DNA of 40,869 bases from a bacterium. GTDB lineage: Bacteria; Patescibacteriota; Microgenomatia; Daviesbacterales; UBA10151. The notes under the pieces are model-generated. The model searched no databases, was not told where the DNA came from, and was given only the letters and a program-made list of their open reading frames with translations. Shown one piece after another: positions 7,986 through 15,913 of this stretch (position 1 is its first letter; each line of letters starts with the position of its first letter). Where the stretch lies: contig JAJYNW010000013.1 of assembly GCA_021786105.1 (NCBI GenBank), positions 1 through 40,869 on the forward strand, read 5' to 3'. Position numbers and translations under genes: made by a program.

Positions 7986-8711
7986 ATGCTGCAAGTTCAC
8001 TCCATTGAAACCTTAGGCACTAATGACGGTCCCGGCATCAGAATGGTCGTGTTTATGCAGGGCTGTAATTTCCGCTGTTTGTATTGCCATAATCCGGATA
8101 CCAGACCCACCAAAGGCGGTAAAGAAATGTCTTCTGAAGATATTCTTGAGCTGCTGGAAAAACAGCGGCCCTACTTTAAAAATACCGGCGGTTTAACCAT
8201 TTCCGGCGGCGAAGCCCTCTTGCAAAGAAAAGCCTTAATTGATTTATTTACCAAAGCCAAAAAGGCCGGGTTTAATACCACCCTGGATTCTAATGGTTCA
8301 ATTTTGGATGAGGATGCCAAAAAACTTCTGGAAGTGACTGATTTGGTCCTATTGGATGTTAAACACATTGACCCGGTCTGGCACATGACTGTTACCAAAG
8401 CCTCCAACGAAACCACCCTGCAGTTTGCCAAGTACTTGGAAGAAAAAGGCATTCCCATGTGGCTACGATATGTGTTGGTACCAGGCTATACTAACCAAAA
8501 AGAGTTTTTGGAAAAATGGGGTGCTCATTTCCAAAATTACAAAAACATCAAAAGAGTGGAAATTCTCCCTTTCCATACTTTTGGTTTTTACAAATATAAA
8601 GAATTAGGTATCGAAAACCCGCTGGAAGATTGCCCGGTTCCCACCAAAGAAGAAGTTCAGGAAGCTGTAGATATTTTCAAAAAATACTTCAAATCAGTAT
8701 ATGTCAGGTAA
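7986..8711 (+). CDS. pflA: Pyruvate formate-lyase activating enzyme
   Basis: 241 aa radical SAM enzyme. The CxxxCxxC cluster motif is C27, C31, C34 (GCNFRCLYCHN), followed by the SAM-binding GGLTISGGE motif. It makes the glycyl radical on PflB using SAM and a [4Fe-4S] cluster, so it depends on the nearby suf system. Cotranscribed with pflB (1-nt gap). Length is typical. Confidence 0.96.
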   Translation: MLQVHSIETLGTNDGPGIRMVVFMQGCNFRCLYCHNPDTRPTKGGKEMSSEDILELLEKQRPYFKNTGGLTISGGEALLQRKALIDLFTKAKKAGFNTTLDSNGSILDEDAKKLLEVTDLVLLDVKHIDPVWHMTVTKASNETTLQFAKYLEEKGIPMWLRYVLVPGYTNQKEFLEKWGAHFQNYKNIKRVEILPFHTFGFYKYKELGIENPLEDCPVPTKEEVQEAVDIFKKYFKSVYVR

Positions 8712-8772
8712 AACCTTTATCCCCTCTTCATCCTTATATTAGAGTAGTCTGTAAATATTAATACAAAATCCG

Positions 8773-8781
8773 TGATAAACT
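8773..8781 (+). promoter_or_regulatory. Extended -10 of the secreted-protein gene (leaderless)
   Basis: TGATAAACT ends 6 nt before the ATG at 8788. Confidence 0.5.
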
Positions 8782-8787
8782 ATTATC

Positions 8788-9861
8788 ATGAAAGGCTTTA
8801 TCCATATCCCACTTTTAATTCTCCTTCTGATGGGTATCGGTGTAGGCGTTTATTTGATCCAACAGCAAACTCACTTTTTGCCGCAGGCCTTTTCCGGCAA
8901 GGAAATCCTTGATCTGTTTTCCGATCAACAAACCCCCATAAGCAGTCCCCAAACATTTGCTTATCGGATGACAACACCAAGACCGGCAGCAAAAGGCTCA
9001 GTTTTTTCTGTTTTTCAACTGCTGATGCAGAGAAGAGCTAATCAATCACCAACTCCCGCCCCTATTACCCCAACTCGCCCGTCACCAACTCCTATTGTCA
9101 ATAACCTGACATCTTCTTCCACTCTTCAAACTGCCACTCTCCCCCCTTCTAACACCTCTACTCAAAACACCCAGAATAATTCTACCCAAACTTCCACCTC
9201 CACTACCCAATCCAAACCTATTTGCAGTGTCACCGTGATACCAGCAAGCACTGGTCAGGCTCCTTACGCCGCCAGTGTCTGTGTAGGCAATAACAGCAAT
9301 CCCTACCAAGCCGTCCAACAGGAGTGGGTAGATTACGAAGGCAACGGCAGCTGGGATTATCAGGGCTCCTCTTGGGGTTGTCATTCTTTCACCTTCCAAA
9401 ATCCCGGCACTTATTATCCCAAAGCCAAAATCATTGCAACATCTGGAGCAGAAAGTGATATTTGCCAAACTACAGTGACAATTTCCGGTACAGCTTCAAC
9501 TCCTGCCCCGACCTCCGCCCCTGCTCCGACTCCCACCCCCACCAGCAATCCAACCGCACCAACTGTCAGCAGTGTCTCTACCATGACAGCGACTGCCGGC
9601 AACCGGATCACTATTTATGGAAACAATTTTCTAAGTTCCACTACAACGGATGTCACCACTTTACAAGTCTGGTTAGTACACAGCGACGGCGGAGTCAATA
9701 TTTTAGCCTCAGTTTCACCAAATACCGGCAGTACTTCTTGGGAACAAAATGCGATTTCTTTTACCATCGGCCAAGTGGCTCCCCAATCAGGTCAGCTCAA
9801 AGTATTGGCCGGAAACAGTTATGCAAATGTGTCGGGGGTATTTACCATCACATCACCATAA
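8788..9861 (+). CDS. Membrane-anchored extracellular protein with PKD-like and TIG-like domains
   Basis: 357 aa. Residues about 5-24 form one hydrophobic segment (uncleaved anchor or signal peptide). About 85-140 is a Pro/Thr/Ser/Asn-rich linker. About 145-230 is PKD-like: it begins CSVTVIPASTG, has YEGNGSWDYQG and ends with a paired Cys in ICQTTVTI. A second Pro/Thr linker follows, then an IPT/TIG-like Ig domain (about 255-357) with PTVSSVS, ITIYGNNF and SGVFTIT. Probably displayed on the cell surface, perhaps in adhesion. Domain assignments are by pattern only. Confidence 0.7.
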   Translation: MKGFIHIPLLILLLMGIGVGVYLIQQQTHFLPQAFSGKEILDLFSDQQTPISSPQTFAYRMTTPRPAAKGSVFSVFQLLMQRRANQSPTPAPITPTRPSPTPIVNNLTSSSTLQTATLPPSNTSTQNTQNNSTQTSTSTTQSKPICSVTVIPASTGQAPYAASVCVGNNSNPYQAVQQEWVDYEGNGSWDYQGSSWGCHSFTFQNPGTYYPKAKIIATSGAESDICQTTVTISGTASTPAPTSAPAPTPTPTSNPTAPTVSSVSTMTATAGNRITIYGNNFLSSTTTDVTTLQVWLVHSDGGVNILASVSPNTGSTSWEQNAISFTIGQVAPQSGQLKVLAGNSYANVSGVFTITSP

Positions 9862-9877
9862 GAATAAACTAAGCAGA

Positions 9878-10699
9878 TTATATCCCCAAAGCAGTTTTAA
9901 CTGTAGATTCCATGTCTTTGTAGGAATAAGCACCAGCAAATCCTTTATTATTCAGGTAAAAACCCGGAGTGCCGGAGATCCCCAGGGATTGAGCCAGAGC
10001 TACATCCTCGGTAAGCCGGCTATCATATTTCCCGCTATCCAAACAAGTCTTCATGGTAGCTGAATCGAAAACTCCCGACAGAAAATCTGCCATATCACCG
10101 GATTTAGTCTTGTCATTTTTCACCTGATTATTTAACAAATCATATCCCTTTGAGCTCATTAACAAGTCATGTACTTCCCAAAACTTGCCTTTTTCGTTGG
10201 CGCAATATAAAGCTTTGGCGCCCATCTCGCCATTGCCGTGACCCGGCGTATAAATCCAGGCAAAAGCAGCTTTGCCGTCGTCAACCAGTTTTTTCAGCTC
10301 CGGCACCGGCGCCACATAAGTTCCCCCGTCGGCCACCAAAGTAAACCGGGAGCCGATTTGCTTATTCAGCTCGGGATTCTTACCGGCAGCCACATGACAA
10401 AACGGACAACTGGGATCAGCCGCCTCTATCACTACCAATTTACCGTTAACATCACCAAGCTTAACCTGGCTTTTGTTAAACACCTCTTTAACCTGAGCCA
10501 AAGTTACGGTAGGTTGCGGGGATGCTTGCTGAGCAGCTGGTTGGGCAGACGGTGAAACTGTGGCAGTATTTGCTTGGGTACCGGTGGTTCTGGAACCAAT
10601 TTTGATAATTCCCCCGCTGATTAAGATAGAAATAGAAATAATTAGAGAACCAACAATAATGGCGTTGGGGATGCTTAAAAAAGGCTGCGGTTTTTCCAT
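9878..10699 (-). CDS. DsbA-like thioredoxin-fold protein, membrane anchored
   Basis: 273 aa from M19 of the ORF. One TM helix (about 12-34), an Ala/Gln/Pro linker, then a DsbA/Thioredoxin_4-type domain with C98-P-F-C101, the helical insertion and the cis-Pro loop SGTPGFYL. Likely an extracytoplasmic thiol oxidoreductase; the secreted neighbour has Cys residues that could be substrates. The start at 10699 avoids overlap with pth and follows TGATAAAAT by 7 nt. It ends 16 bp from the convergent secreted-protein gene. Confidence 0.85.
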   Translation of the reverse strand: MEKPQPFLSIPNAIIVGSLIISISILISGGIIKIGSRTTGTQANTATVSPSAQPAAQQASPQPTVTLAQVKEVFNKSQVKLGDVNGKLVVIEAADPSCPFCHVAAGKNPELNKQIGSRFTLVADGGTYVAPVPELKKLVDDGKAAFAWIYTPGHGNGEMGAKALYCANEKGKFWEVHDLLMSSKGYDLLNNQVKNDKTKSGDMADFLSGVFDSATMKTCLDSGKYDSRLTEDVALAQSLGISGTPGFYLNNKGFAGAYSYKDMESTVKTALGI

Positions 10700-10706
10700 T
10701 ATTAAG

Positions 10707-10715
10707 ATTTTATCA
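10707..10715 (-). promoter_or_regulatory. Extended -10 of the DsbA-like gene (leaderless)
   Basis: Minus-strand TGATAAAAT, overlapping the pth stop codon, 7 nt before the ATG. Confidence 0.55.
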
Positions 10716-11291
10716 GTTAAATTGGTTTTGGGCAATTGGCAGTCCCTGATCAAAAATCACTTCCAGGGCTTTGATCCCCTGTTTAATCATCGCTTTTACC
10801 TCTGACTTTTCTTTAGGAGGAAACTTTTCCAGCACAAACCCTTCCGCATGAAAAGATAATCTCTTGTGCTGCTCAGCATGTGATTTCTCATTACCAATCC
10901 CCAGGCGGACCCGGACAAACTGATCAGTTCCCAATCTGTTGATAACCGACTCCACTCCATGATGCCCTGCTCCGCTCCCCCCTAATCTTACTTTAATTTT
11001 ACCCAAGGGTAAGTCTAAATCATCATGGATAACAATAACATCCTCAGGGGCAATTTTAAAAAAATTGGCTAAGGCGGATACAGCTAAACCGGACTCGTTC
11101 ATAAAAGTTTGCGGCCGGACTAAAATTAAATCATTGCCTAATTTAATTATTTCCGCCTTAAATTTACTCTCATGATTCCAGTCCTCCAAATTATTCTTCC
11201 GCCTGAATTCCTCCAATACCTCAAACCCTAAATTATGCCGGGTATTGTTATATTGCTCCCCGGGATTCCCTAAACCAACTATAATTTTCAT
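10713..11291 (-). CDS. pth: Peptidyl-tRNA hydrolase
   Basis: 192 aa from the ATG at 11291 (the ORF track uses an upstream TTG). It releases peptides from peptidyl-tRNA during translation recycling. Motifs are GLGNPG at the N-terminus, catalytic His19 in TRHNLGF, FMNESG and HDDLDLPLGK. The family is about 190 aa and starts MKxIVGLGNPG, which supports this start. The intergenic region before it holds a 14-bp palindrome. Confidence 0.95.
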   Translation of the reverse strand: MKIIVGLGNPGEQYNNTRHNLGFEVLEEFRRKNNLEDWNHESKFKAEIIKLGNDLILVRPQTFMNESGLAVSALANFFKIAPEDVIVIHDDLDLPLGKIKVRLGGSGAGHHGVESVINRLGTDQFVRVRLGIGNEKSHAEQHKRLSFHAEGFVLEKFPPKEKSEVKAMIKQGIKALEVIFDQGLPIAQNQFN

Positions 11292-11308
11292 ATTTTTTGA
11301 CAATATGG

Positions 11309-11322
11309 TGTACGATCGTACA
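11309..11322. promoter_or_regulatory. Perfect 14-bp palindrome upstream of pth
   Basis: TGTACGATCGTACA, between the suhB stop (11325) and the pth start (11291), where a pth promoter would lie. Possible operator for a dimeric regulator; function inferred. Confidence 0.45.
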
Positions 11323-11324
11323 AG

Positions 11325-12107
11325 TTATTGTCGTAGAGCTGACAAAATTTGTTCATGGATTAAACCATTAGAAACTACAATTTCCATTCTCTTTTTTGTC
11401 CAGTCAATAGCTCCCCCCTTTGTATCAGTTACCTTACCCCCTGCTTCTATAATTATCAGTACACCAGCAATACAATCCCAAATATTATCTTCATTGGCAA
11501 ACCCATCCAGTTTTCCGCCTCCCACCATGGCAAAAACCAAAGCATCGCTACACATCGAAAACGGATAAGCCACCTTTTCGCTTAAAGGAATAACATATTT
11601 CTTAACTTTTGCTGCTCTGCTTGACCGGTGGGCAAAATCAACTCCAATAGCAGCATCTTTTAACTGTTCTGTAGTGCTCACATTGATTTTTTTCCCATTT
11701 AAAAAAGCGCCTTTGCCTTGCTGTGCCCAGTACAAATCTTTTGTCATCACTTGGTATATCACACCTAAAAATGGTTTGTTATTTTTTAAAAGACCAATAG
11801 ACACGGAAAAAGTTGGCCAGCCCACTGTAAAAGCTGTGGTGCCATCTAGAGGATCAATTACCCACGTATAATCACTGTTATTATTTTTTACTCCGCTCTC
11901 TTCAGCAATAAAATTATGATCAAAAAAATTATCTTTAATAATCCCCAATATTAATTTCTCAGCTTCTAAATCTGCAGTAGTGGCAAAATTACTCTCATCA
12001 TTTTTTTTAATTCTTTTCTTTAAATTCTTGCCAAAATAACCCTCAATTATTTTTCCGGCCTCTAAAGCCGCTTCTTTAGCTACTTTTAAAAATTGATCAT
12101 CATTCAT
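11325..12107 (-). CDS. suhB: Inositol monophosphatase family phosphatase
   Basis: 260 aa from M8 of the ORF. Motif A WVIDPLDGTT holds the metal-binding Asp residues, AEESG precedes it, and motif B WDCIAGVLIIIEAGG lies near the C-terminus. The family is Mg-dependent and Li-sensitive and acts on inositol phosphates, 3'-phosphoadenosine compounds or fructose-1,6-bisphosphate; the exact substrate cannot be told from sequence. A TGGTACAAT box ends 6 nt before the ATG at 12107, which supports this start over 12128. The gene symbol denotes the family only. Confidence 0.85.
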   Translation of the reverse strand: MNDDQFLKVAKEAALEAGKIIEGYFGKNLKKRIKKNDESNFATTADLEAEKLILGIIKDNFFDHNFIAEESGVKNNNSDYTWVIDPLDGTTAFTVGWPTFSVSIGLLKNNKPFLGVIYQVMTKDLYWAQQGKGAFLNGKKINVSTTEQLKDAAIGVDFAHRSSRAAKVKKYVIPLSEKVAYPFSMCSDALVFAMVGGGKLDGFANEDNIWDCIAGVLIIIEAGGKVTDTKGGAIDWTKKRMEIVVSNGLIHEQILSALRQ

Positions 12108-12113
12108 ACAGTA

Positions 12114-12122
12114 ATTGTACCA
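12114..12122 (-). promoter_or_regulatory. Extended -10 of suhB (leaderless)
   Basis: Minus-strand TGGTACAAT, 6 nt from the ATG at 12107; it lies inside the longer ORF-track start. Confidence 0.6.
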
Positions 12123-12132
12123 CTTCAAACAT

Positions 12133-12218
12133 TTTTCAGTTTTCAGCTTTCAGTTACCAGTTCTCAATTTTTAATGAGTTTTCAATTGATTATTGTTACA
12201 TTGAAAATTGAAAATTTA
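12133..12218. repeat. Inverted heptamer arrays between endoQ and suhB
   Basis: Left array TTTTCAG, TTTTCAG, CTTTCAG, TTACCAG (12133-12160) in exact 7-nt register. An inverted right array of two ATTGAAA units follows near 12200. The sequence is AT-rich and can fold. It fills the gap between the two genes. Confidence 0.75.
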
Positions 12219-12219
12219 G

Positions 12220-13521
12220 TTAATCAAACAATCCTAATTGCGGCACCTCGGCCTCTTGTTCCTTAACCGCTTTTTGCTCGTGATCCCAAATTTTTACCAC
12301 TCCATACACCCCGTCATACCCCGGATCAATTACCAGATCACCGCGTCTGGCTTTATCCACCCCTTCCGCCACTTTAGGCCCGGATATTTTGGCAATTTCT
12401 CCCGGTTCAACCTTGGTTAAAATCTTTATTTCACTCCCTAAAGCAGCCGTTAACTTTCTATATTCATTTAGCACCTTTTGGGTTGTTGGAGCAGTCCCAA
12501 AAGCCTCCGCAATAATTTGCAAAAGTGGGATTAACATTTTATAGCCGGCTTTTTGTGGAAAGGCTTCGCTTTTAATAAATCCTTCGGAATTCTTCACTTT
12601 TAAATCCTCGTGCGACCGTCCTGCAATCTCCTCTACCCTCTCCATTACTCCCACTGTTAACTCTCTTCCGCAGACCGGGCACTTGGTACCCTTTGCTTTA
12701 GTATCTTCCGGAGCATATTTGACATTACAATTCCGGTGCCCAGTGTAATGATACTTCCCCTCTTCCGGATAAAACTCAATAGTGCCGGCAATCTTTTGCT
12801 CTTTAACAGCCTCAAACATCCCCAGATAACCTGCCTCCAAACTACCATTAAAAACTGTGGCTTCCCGGCCTAAATTAGGCAAAGAATGAGCGTCAGAACA
12901 AGAAATAACTGACCGGTTATCTAACTCTTTAATCCGCCAGTTCATAGCCGGGTCAGAAGAAAGCCCGGTTTCGATGGCGTAAATGTATTCGGTCAGATCC
13001 TCAAAACAATCGTGCAAACTATCATAGCCAGATTGGGAACCAAAAACACCAAACCAGGGTGTCCAGGCGTGCGCCGGAATAAATAAGACATTTTTATCTA
13101 TTTCCAAACACATTCTGAGTAACTCTTTGGAAGAAATCCCCACGATCGGCCGGCCATCTGAGGACAAATTAGCCCGTTTAGAAAGCAGTGTCTGCTGTAA
13201 CCTGGCCGCCGCGTCAAAATTGGGCAAAATTATCACATTATGAATTCTTCTAACTGCTCCTTTATGGGAATAAATTGAGGCTACTTCCACGGTTAAAACA
13301 AATTTAACTGCCGGGTCTTTTTCATAAGTTAAAAAGCCGGTGCCATCCTCTTTTAATTGACTCTTTAGCTCGGCAAACCATAAAGGGTGTAAACAATCCC
13401 CGGTTCCCATCACATCAATTCCTTTTAGCTTGGCCCACATAGCTAAGTTAGGCACATTTAGTTGTTGGGAACACGCCCGGGAGAATCTGGAGTGAATGTG
13501 AAGATCGGCAATGTAGGCCAT
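12220..13521 (-). CDS. Endonuclease Q-like PHP-domain DNA repair nuclease
   Basis: 433 aa. The PHP metal site starts D6-L-H8-I-H10; further ligand motifs are PAHAWTPWFG and SCSDAHS. A four-Cys segment follows (GHRNC then CPVCGREL) and the RVEEIAGR motif. This layout matches endonuclease Q, which in Thermococcales nicks DNA 5' of deaminated bases (hypoxanthine, uracil, xanthine). The bacterial role is inferred. It lies just downstream of the four-helix-bundle gene and an ATP-dependent ligase, so a nick-and-seal repair cluster is plausible. TGCTAAAAT ends 6 nt before the ATG. Confidence 0.85.
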   Translation of the reverse strand: MAYIADLHIHSRFSRACSQQLNVPNLAMWAKLKGIDVMGTGDCLHPLWFAELKSQLKEDGTGFLTYEKDPAVKFVLTVEVASIYSHKGAVRRIHNVIILPNFDAAARLQQTLLSKRANLSSDGRPIVGISSKELLRMCLEIDKNVLFIPAHAWTPWFGVFGSQSGYDSLHDCFEDLTEYIYAIETGLSSDPAMNWRIKELDNRSVISCSDAHSLPNLGREATVFNGSLEAGYLGMFEAVKEQKIAGTIEFYPEEGKYHYTGHRNCNVKYAPEDTKAKGTKCPVCGRELTVGVMERVEEIAGRSHEDLKVKNSEGFIKSEAFPQKAGYKMLIPLLQIIAEAFGTAPTTQKVLNEYRKLTAALGSEIKILTKVEPGEIAKISGPKVAEGVDKARRGDLVIDPGYDGVYGVVKIWDHEQKAVKEQEAEVPQLGLFD

Positions 13522-13525
13522 GCGG

Positions 13526-14071
13526 CTATTTTAGCATACTCTGTTTCCGATCCATCCTCTTTTTAAAAAGATTCTCCCTAAACCCGCCTTCATTCACAAA
13601 CTTTTCCTCCAGCCATCTTAGTTTTTGATCTAAAAGCCTGTTAGTTTGATTAATTAAACAGATTATAGCATTAGCCGCCGGTTCTCCTCCATGCTCAATA
13701 TAATTTTTATAATCGTTATAACTATTATAATTGTTATAAACTAAACTTCGAACTCTTTTCGCCTCTGCAGAATCCTTATCCCACAATCTAAATCCATGCT
13801 GGCGTAAAAAGTCCTGATAATCATTTAACAGCTCTTCCAAACTTCCCCTAGCTACTCCTAAAAGTTTAATTCTCCCTTCTAAACTTTTCTGGAGATAGCC
13901 TTCAGGTATATTCTGCTTACCGGATCGGGCAGCCTGTTCCATTTGGTCTTTGGTGCGGGATTTATAATCAATGTACTTTTGGCAAAAAGCCACAGTAAAG
14001 TCATAAATAATTTCTGATTGCTTAAAGAAAGGGAGGTTTTTGTAGCCGCCGTTAATCGTTTGCTTTTTCAT
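13526..14071 (-). CDS. Four-helix-bundle protein with suffix domain (S23/Avd-like)
   Basis: 181 aa. Residues about 12-111 resemble the 23S-IVS/Avd four-helix-bundle family (QMEQAARSGKQNIPEGY, GVARGSLEELLNDYQDFL). A Tyr-rich tripeptide repeat then reads roughly NNY, NSY, NDY, KNY, followed by the C-terminal suffix domain (ANAIICLINQTNRLLDQ, EEKFVNEGGFRENL). Function is unknown; relatives are accessory factors or sit at variable loci. The Tyr-rich repeat is encoded by a 9-mer DNA array identical in type to one that runs right up to the start codon. The TATAAT box 6 nt before the ATG is part of that upstream array. Confidence 0.85.
   Translation of the reverse strand: MKKQTINGGYKNLPFFKQSEIIYDFTVAFCQKYIDYKSRTKDQMEQAARSGKQNIPEGYLQKSLEGRIKLLGVARGSLEELLNDYQDFLRQHGFRLWDKDSAEAKRVRSLVYNNYNSYNDYKNYIEHGGEPAANAIICLINQTNRLLDQKLRWLEEKFVNEGGFRENLFKKRMDRKQSMLK
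13528..13536 (-). promoter_or_regulatory. Extended -10 of the endonuclease Q gene (leaderless)
   Basis: Minus-strand TGCTAAAAT; the hexamer (13528-13533) overlaps the last base of the upstream gene's stop, 6 nt from the ATG. Confidence 0.6.
13700..13735. repeat. 9-mer array, 4 units, inside the four-helix-bundle gene
   Basis: Units ATAATTTTT, ATAATCGTT, ATAACTATT, ATAATTGTT in exact 9-nt register; translated as a Y-rich tripeptide repeat between core and suffix domain. Confidence 0.9.
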
Positions 14072-14107
14072 ATAACCATTATAACGATTATAATTATTAT
14101 AACTGTT
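14072..14107. repeat. 9-mer array, 4 units, abutting the four-helix-bundle start codon
   Basis: Units ATAACCATT, ATAACGATT, ATAATTATT, ATAACTGTT, from the base next to the ATG back to just before the ligase stop. Same orientation and reading frame as the internal array; the minus-strand TATAAT at 14078-14083 is formed by it. Confidence 0.9.
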
Positions 14108-14110
14108 ATA

Positions 14111-15901
14111 TTATTTCTTAAACTGAAGCTTATACATTTCCAATAGCTCTTTAACTGTCGTAGCATCTTCCGGTTTTTTGTCAGCCTCTCTAAATTTCAC
14201 TAACCGGGGAAACCTTAATGCATAACCCGGCTCAGAATCAGTTTTTCCGGCTGTATGCACCGGGCTTTTAGTAATCTCATCTGCCAAAACTTCGATCACA
14301 ATCTCCGGCTTAATCCAAACAGAAGGCACCAGAATTGAATTTACCCTGGCCGGTTTGTGATCCACTTTAATTTTGTCTGCTCTTTTATGAATCTCTCTCC
14401 ACTCCTCATCCGTTAACCCTGTGCCAATTTTAGACACCGTCACAAATTCGTCCTTCGACTCATCATAAACACCTACGAGCAGTGACCCGGCCCCAAACTC
14501 TGCCCTCTTTCCCCGGCCAAAAATATAGCCCAAAATTACACAATCAATGGTATCTTTCAGTTCACCGGCCGAATGCCTTTTTAATTTCACCCAGTTAAAA
14601 TTTCGGGCCCCAGCCTCATAGGTGGAATCCGGCTTTTTACAGACCAATCCTTCCAAACCTTTAGTGATAGCATCGTTGAAAAGCTCGTTAATCCGTTCTT
14701 CTGATTTGGTAAATTCCCCTGGCTGAGCAATCAACACTTCATCACCTGTTATTACCTCCTTCAGTCTTCTCATCCTATCCCGCAAAGATAAATCAATCAA
14801 AGATCGCCCATCCAAATACATCACATCAAAAACAAAGGCCTTAAGTGGCAGTTCTATAGCCATTTCTGCCACCTTGTATTTGCGCCGCCTTTTGGTAGTT
14901 TCCTGAAAAGGTAAAAATTCCTCGGATTGCGGATTAAAAGCCAAGGCTTCTGAATCTAAAATGGCAGTTTTTGCCTTAATTTGCTTCCTGACACCCTCGA
15001 TGATTTCCGGCATCATAGCCGTAGTTTCTTCCAAATTCCGGGAAAACAGCCTTACTTGATCCCCGTTTTTGTGAATCTGCACCCTAAATCCATCATATTT
15101 ATATTGGATATGAACTTCCCCGCCAAACTTTTCTAAAATGGTTTTGGCATCAGGCAGTCTTTCAGCCAACTGCGACCTAATTGGCCTGCCGACCGTAACA
15201 TCCAGCTTTTTAACTCCCTCCAAACCCTTTTTCCAAAGCACCTGGCCAATTAAACCTAAATCAGAAGTTTTATTGTAAGCCCCTTCCAACTCTTTCCTCT
15301 TTTTACGGTCACCTAATTTGGCGAGAGCAAAAGCATCTAAAATAGTCGGATCACCAACCCCCAACCTGGAAGTTCCCAGAGGAATCCGGACTAAGTGTTT
15401 GGCGGAAATTGGATTAGCTTTTTGTAAAAGATCTACCAGCAGTGCCTGTTTTTTTTCTACTGTCCCCTCGCCAGTTATTTGAGCAATTTCTTTCAACACC
15501 TCAAAAACCCTTTCCACTGTCATTCCGGCCCCTGAGCCGGAATCTATATTTTTGGATCCCTGCTTTCCCCGCAAGGGGACTAGCTTCTTCGAAGCATCGC
15601 GCAGGGATGACAATTTGTAGGCCACTACCCCCAAATCCCCTACCCGACCATACTCTTTTAAAACTTCCTCCCGGTCTATTCCGTAAGCTTTGGCAATACT
15701 GGCGGCCACTGTCCGTTCTGCCATCCCAATCTCAATCGGCTCATAAAAGGGGGCTACCCGGCCCTGAATCAGATAAACCACTTTAGCAATTTCCTCTGCT
15801 TTCACCTCTTTAAACAGCTCGGAAAGAATATCAATTAGAGCTAGTCTCGAGGAAGTTTGTTCCAATTTTTCAAAATATTCAGCCAGTTGGGAAAATAACA
15901 T
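14111..15901 (-). CDS. lig: ATP-dependent DNA ligase, archaeal type
   Basis: 596 aa. An N-terminal DNA-binding domain is followed by the adenylation domain with catalytic K268 in YKYDGFRVQ, then ILDSEALAF, EGLVCKKPDSTYEAG and NWVKLKR, and an OB-fold. It seals nicks using ATP, whereas most bacteria use NAD-dependent LigA for replication. Residues about 98-128 are encoded by a 93-bp palindromic repeat inserted in frame in the N-terminal domain. Its promoter (TTTACA, 17 nt, TACAAT) overlaps that of the divergent GGDEF gene. GGAAAGAG lies close to the ATG. Confidence 0.95.
   Translation of the reverse strand: MLFSQLAEYFEKLEQTSSRLALIDILSELFKEVKAEEIAKVVYLIQGRVAPFYEPIEIGMAERTVAASIAKAYGIDREEVLKEYGRVGDLGVVAYKLSSLRDASKKLVPLRGKQGSKNIDSGSGAGMTVERVFEVLKEIAQITGEGTVEKKQALLVDLLQKANPISAKHLVRIPLGTSRLGVGDPTILDAFALAKLGDRKKRKELEGAYNKTSDLGLIGQVLWKKGLEGVKKLDVTVGRPIRSQLAERLPDAKTILEKFGGEVHIQYKYDGFRVQIHKNGDQVRLFSRNLEETTAMMPEIIEGVRKQIKAKTAILDSEALAFNPQSEEFLPFQETTKRRRKYKVAEMAIELPLKAFVFDVMYLDGRSLIDLSLRDRMRRLKEVITGDEVLIAQPGEFTKSEERINELFNDAITKGLEGLVCKKPDSTYEAGARNFNWVKLKRHSAGELKDTIDCVILGYIFGRGKRAEFGAGSLLVGVYDESKDEFVTVSKIGTGLTDEEWREIHKRADKIKVDHKPARVNSILVPSVWIKPEIVIEVLADEITKSPVHTAGKTDSEPGYALRFPRLVKFREADKKPEDATTVKELLEMYKLQFKK
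15519..15611. repeat. Palindromic element inserted in frame in lig
   Basis: 93 bp (31 codons) from GTCATTCCGG to CAGGGATGAC with inner inverted repeats; the frame stays open through it. Confidence 0.85.
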
Positions 15902-15913
15902 AAACTCTTTCCG

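Noticed and set aside
9462-9872. ORF of 136 aa overlapping the secreted-protein gene
   Set aside because: A shadow frame of the low-complexity Thr/Pro/Ser-rich gene with no promoter or motif; the same reasoning removed the other antisense and out-of-frame ORFs.
13526-14107. Diversity-generating retroelement based on the Avd-like protein
   Set aside because: No reverse transcriptase, template repeat or variable repeat is seen in the window.
14111-15901. Intein in the DNA ligase, PolA or RecF inserts
   Set aside because: Inserts are about 20-31 residues with palindromic DNA, far too short for splicing domains and without intein motifs.
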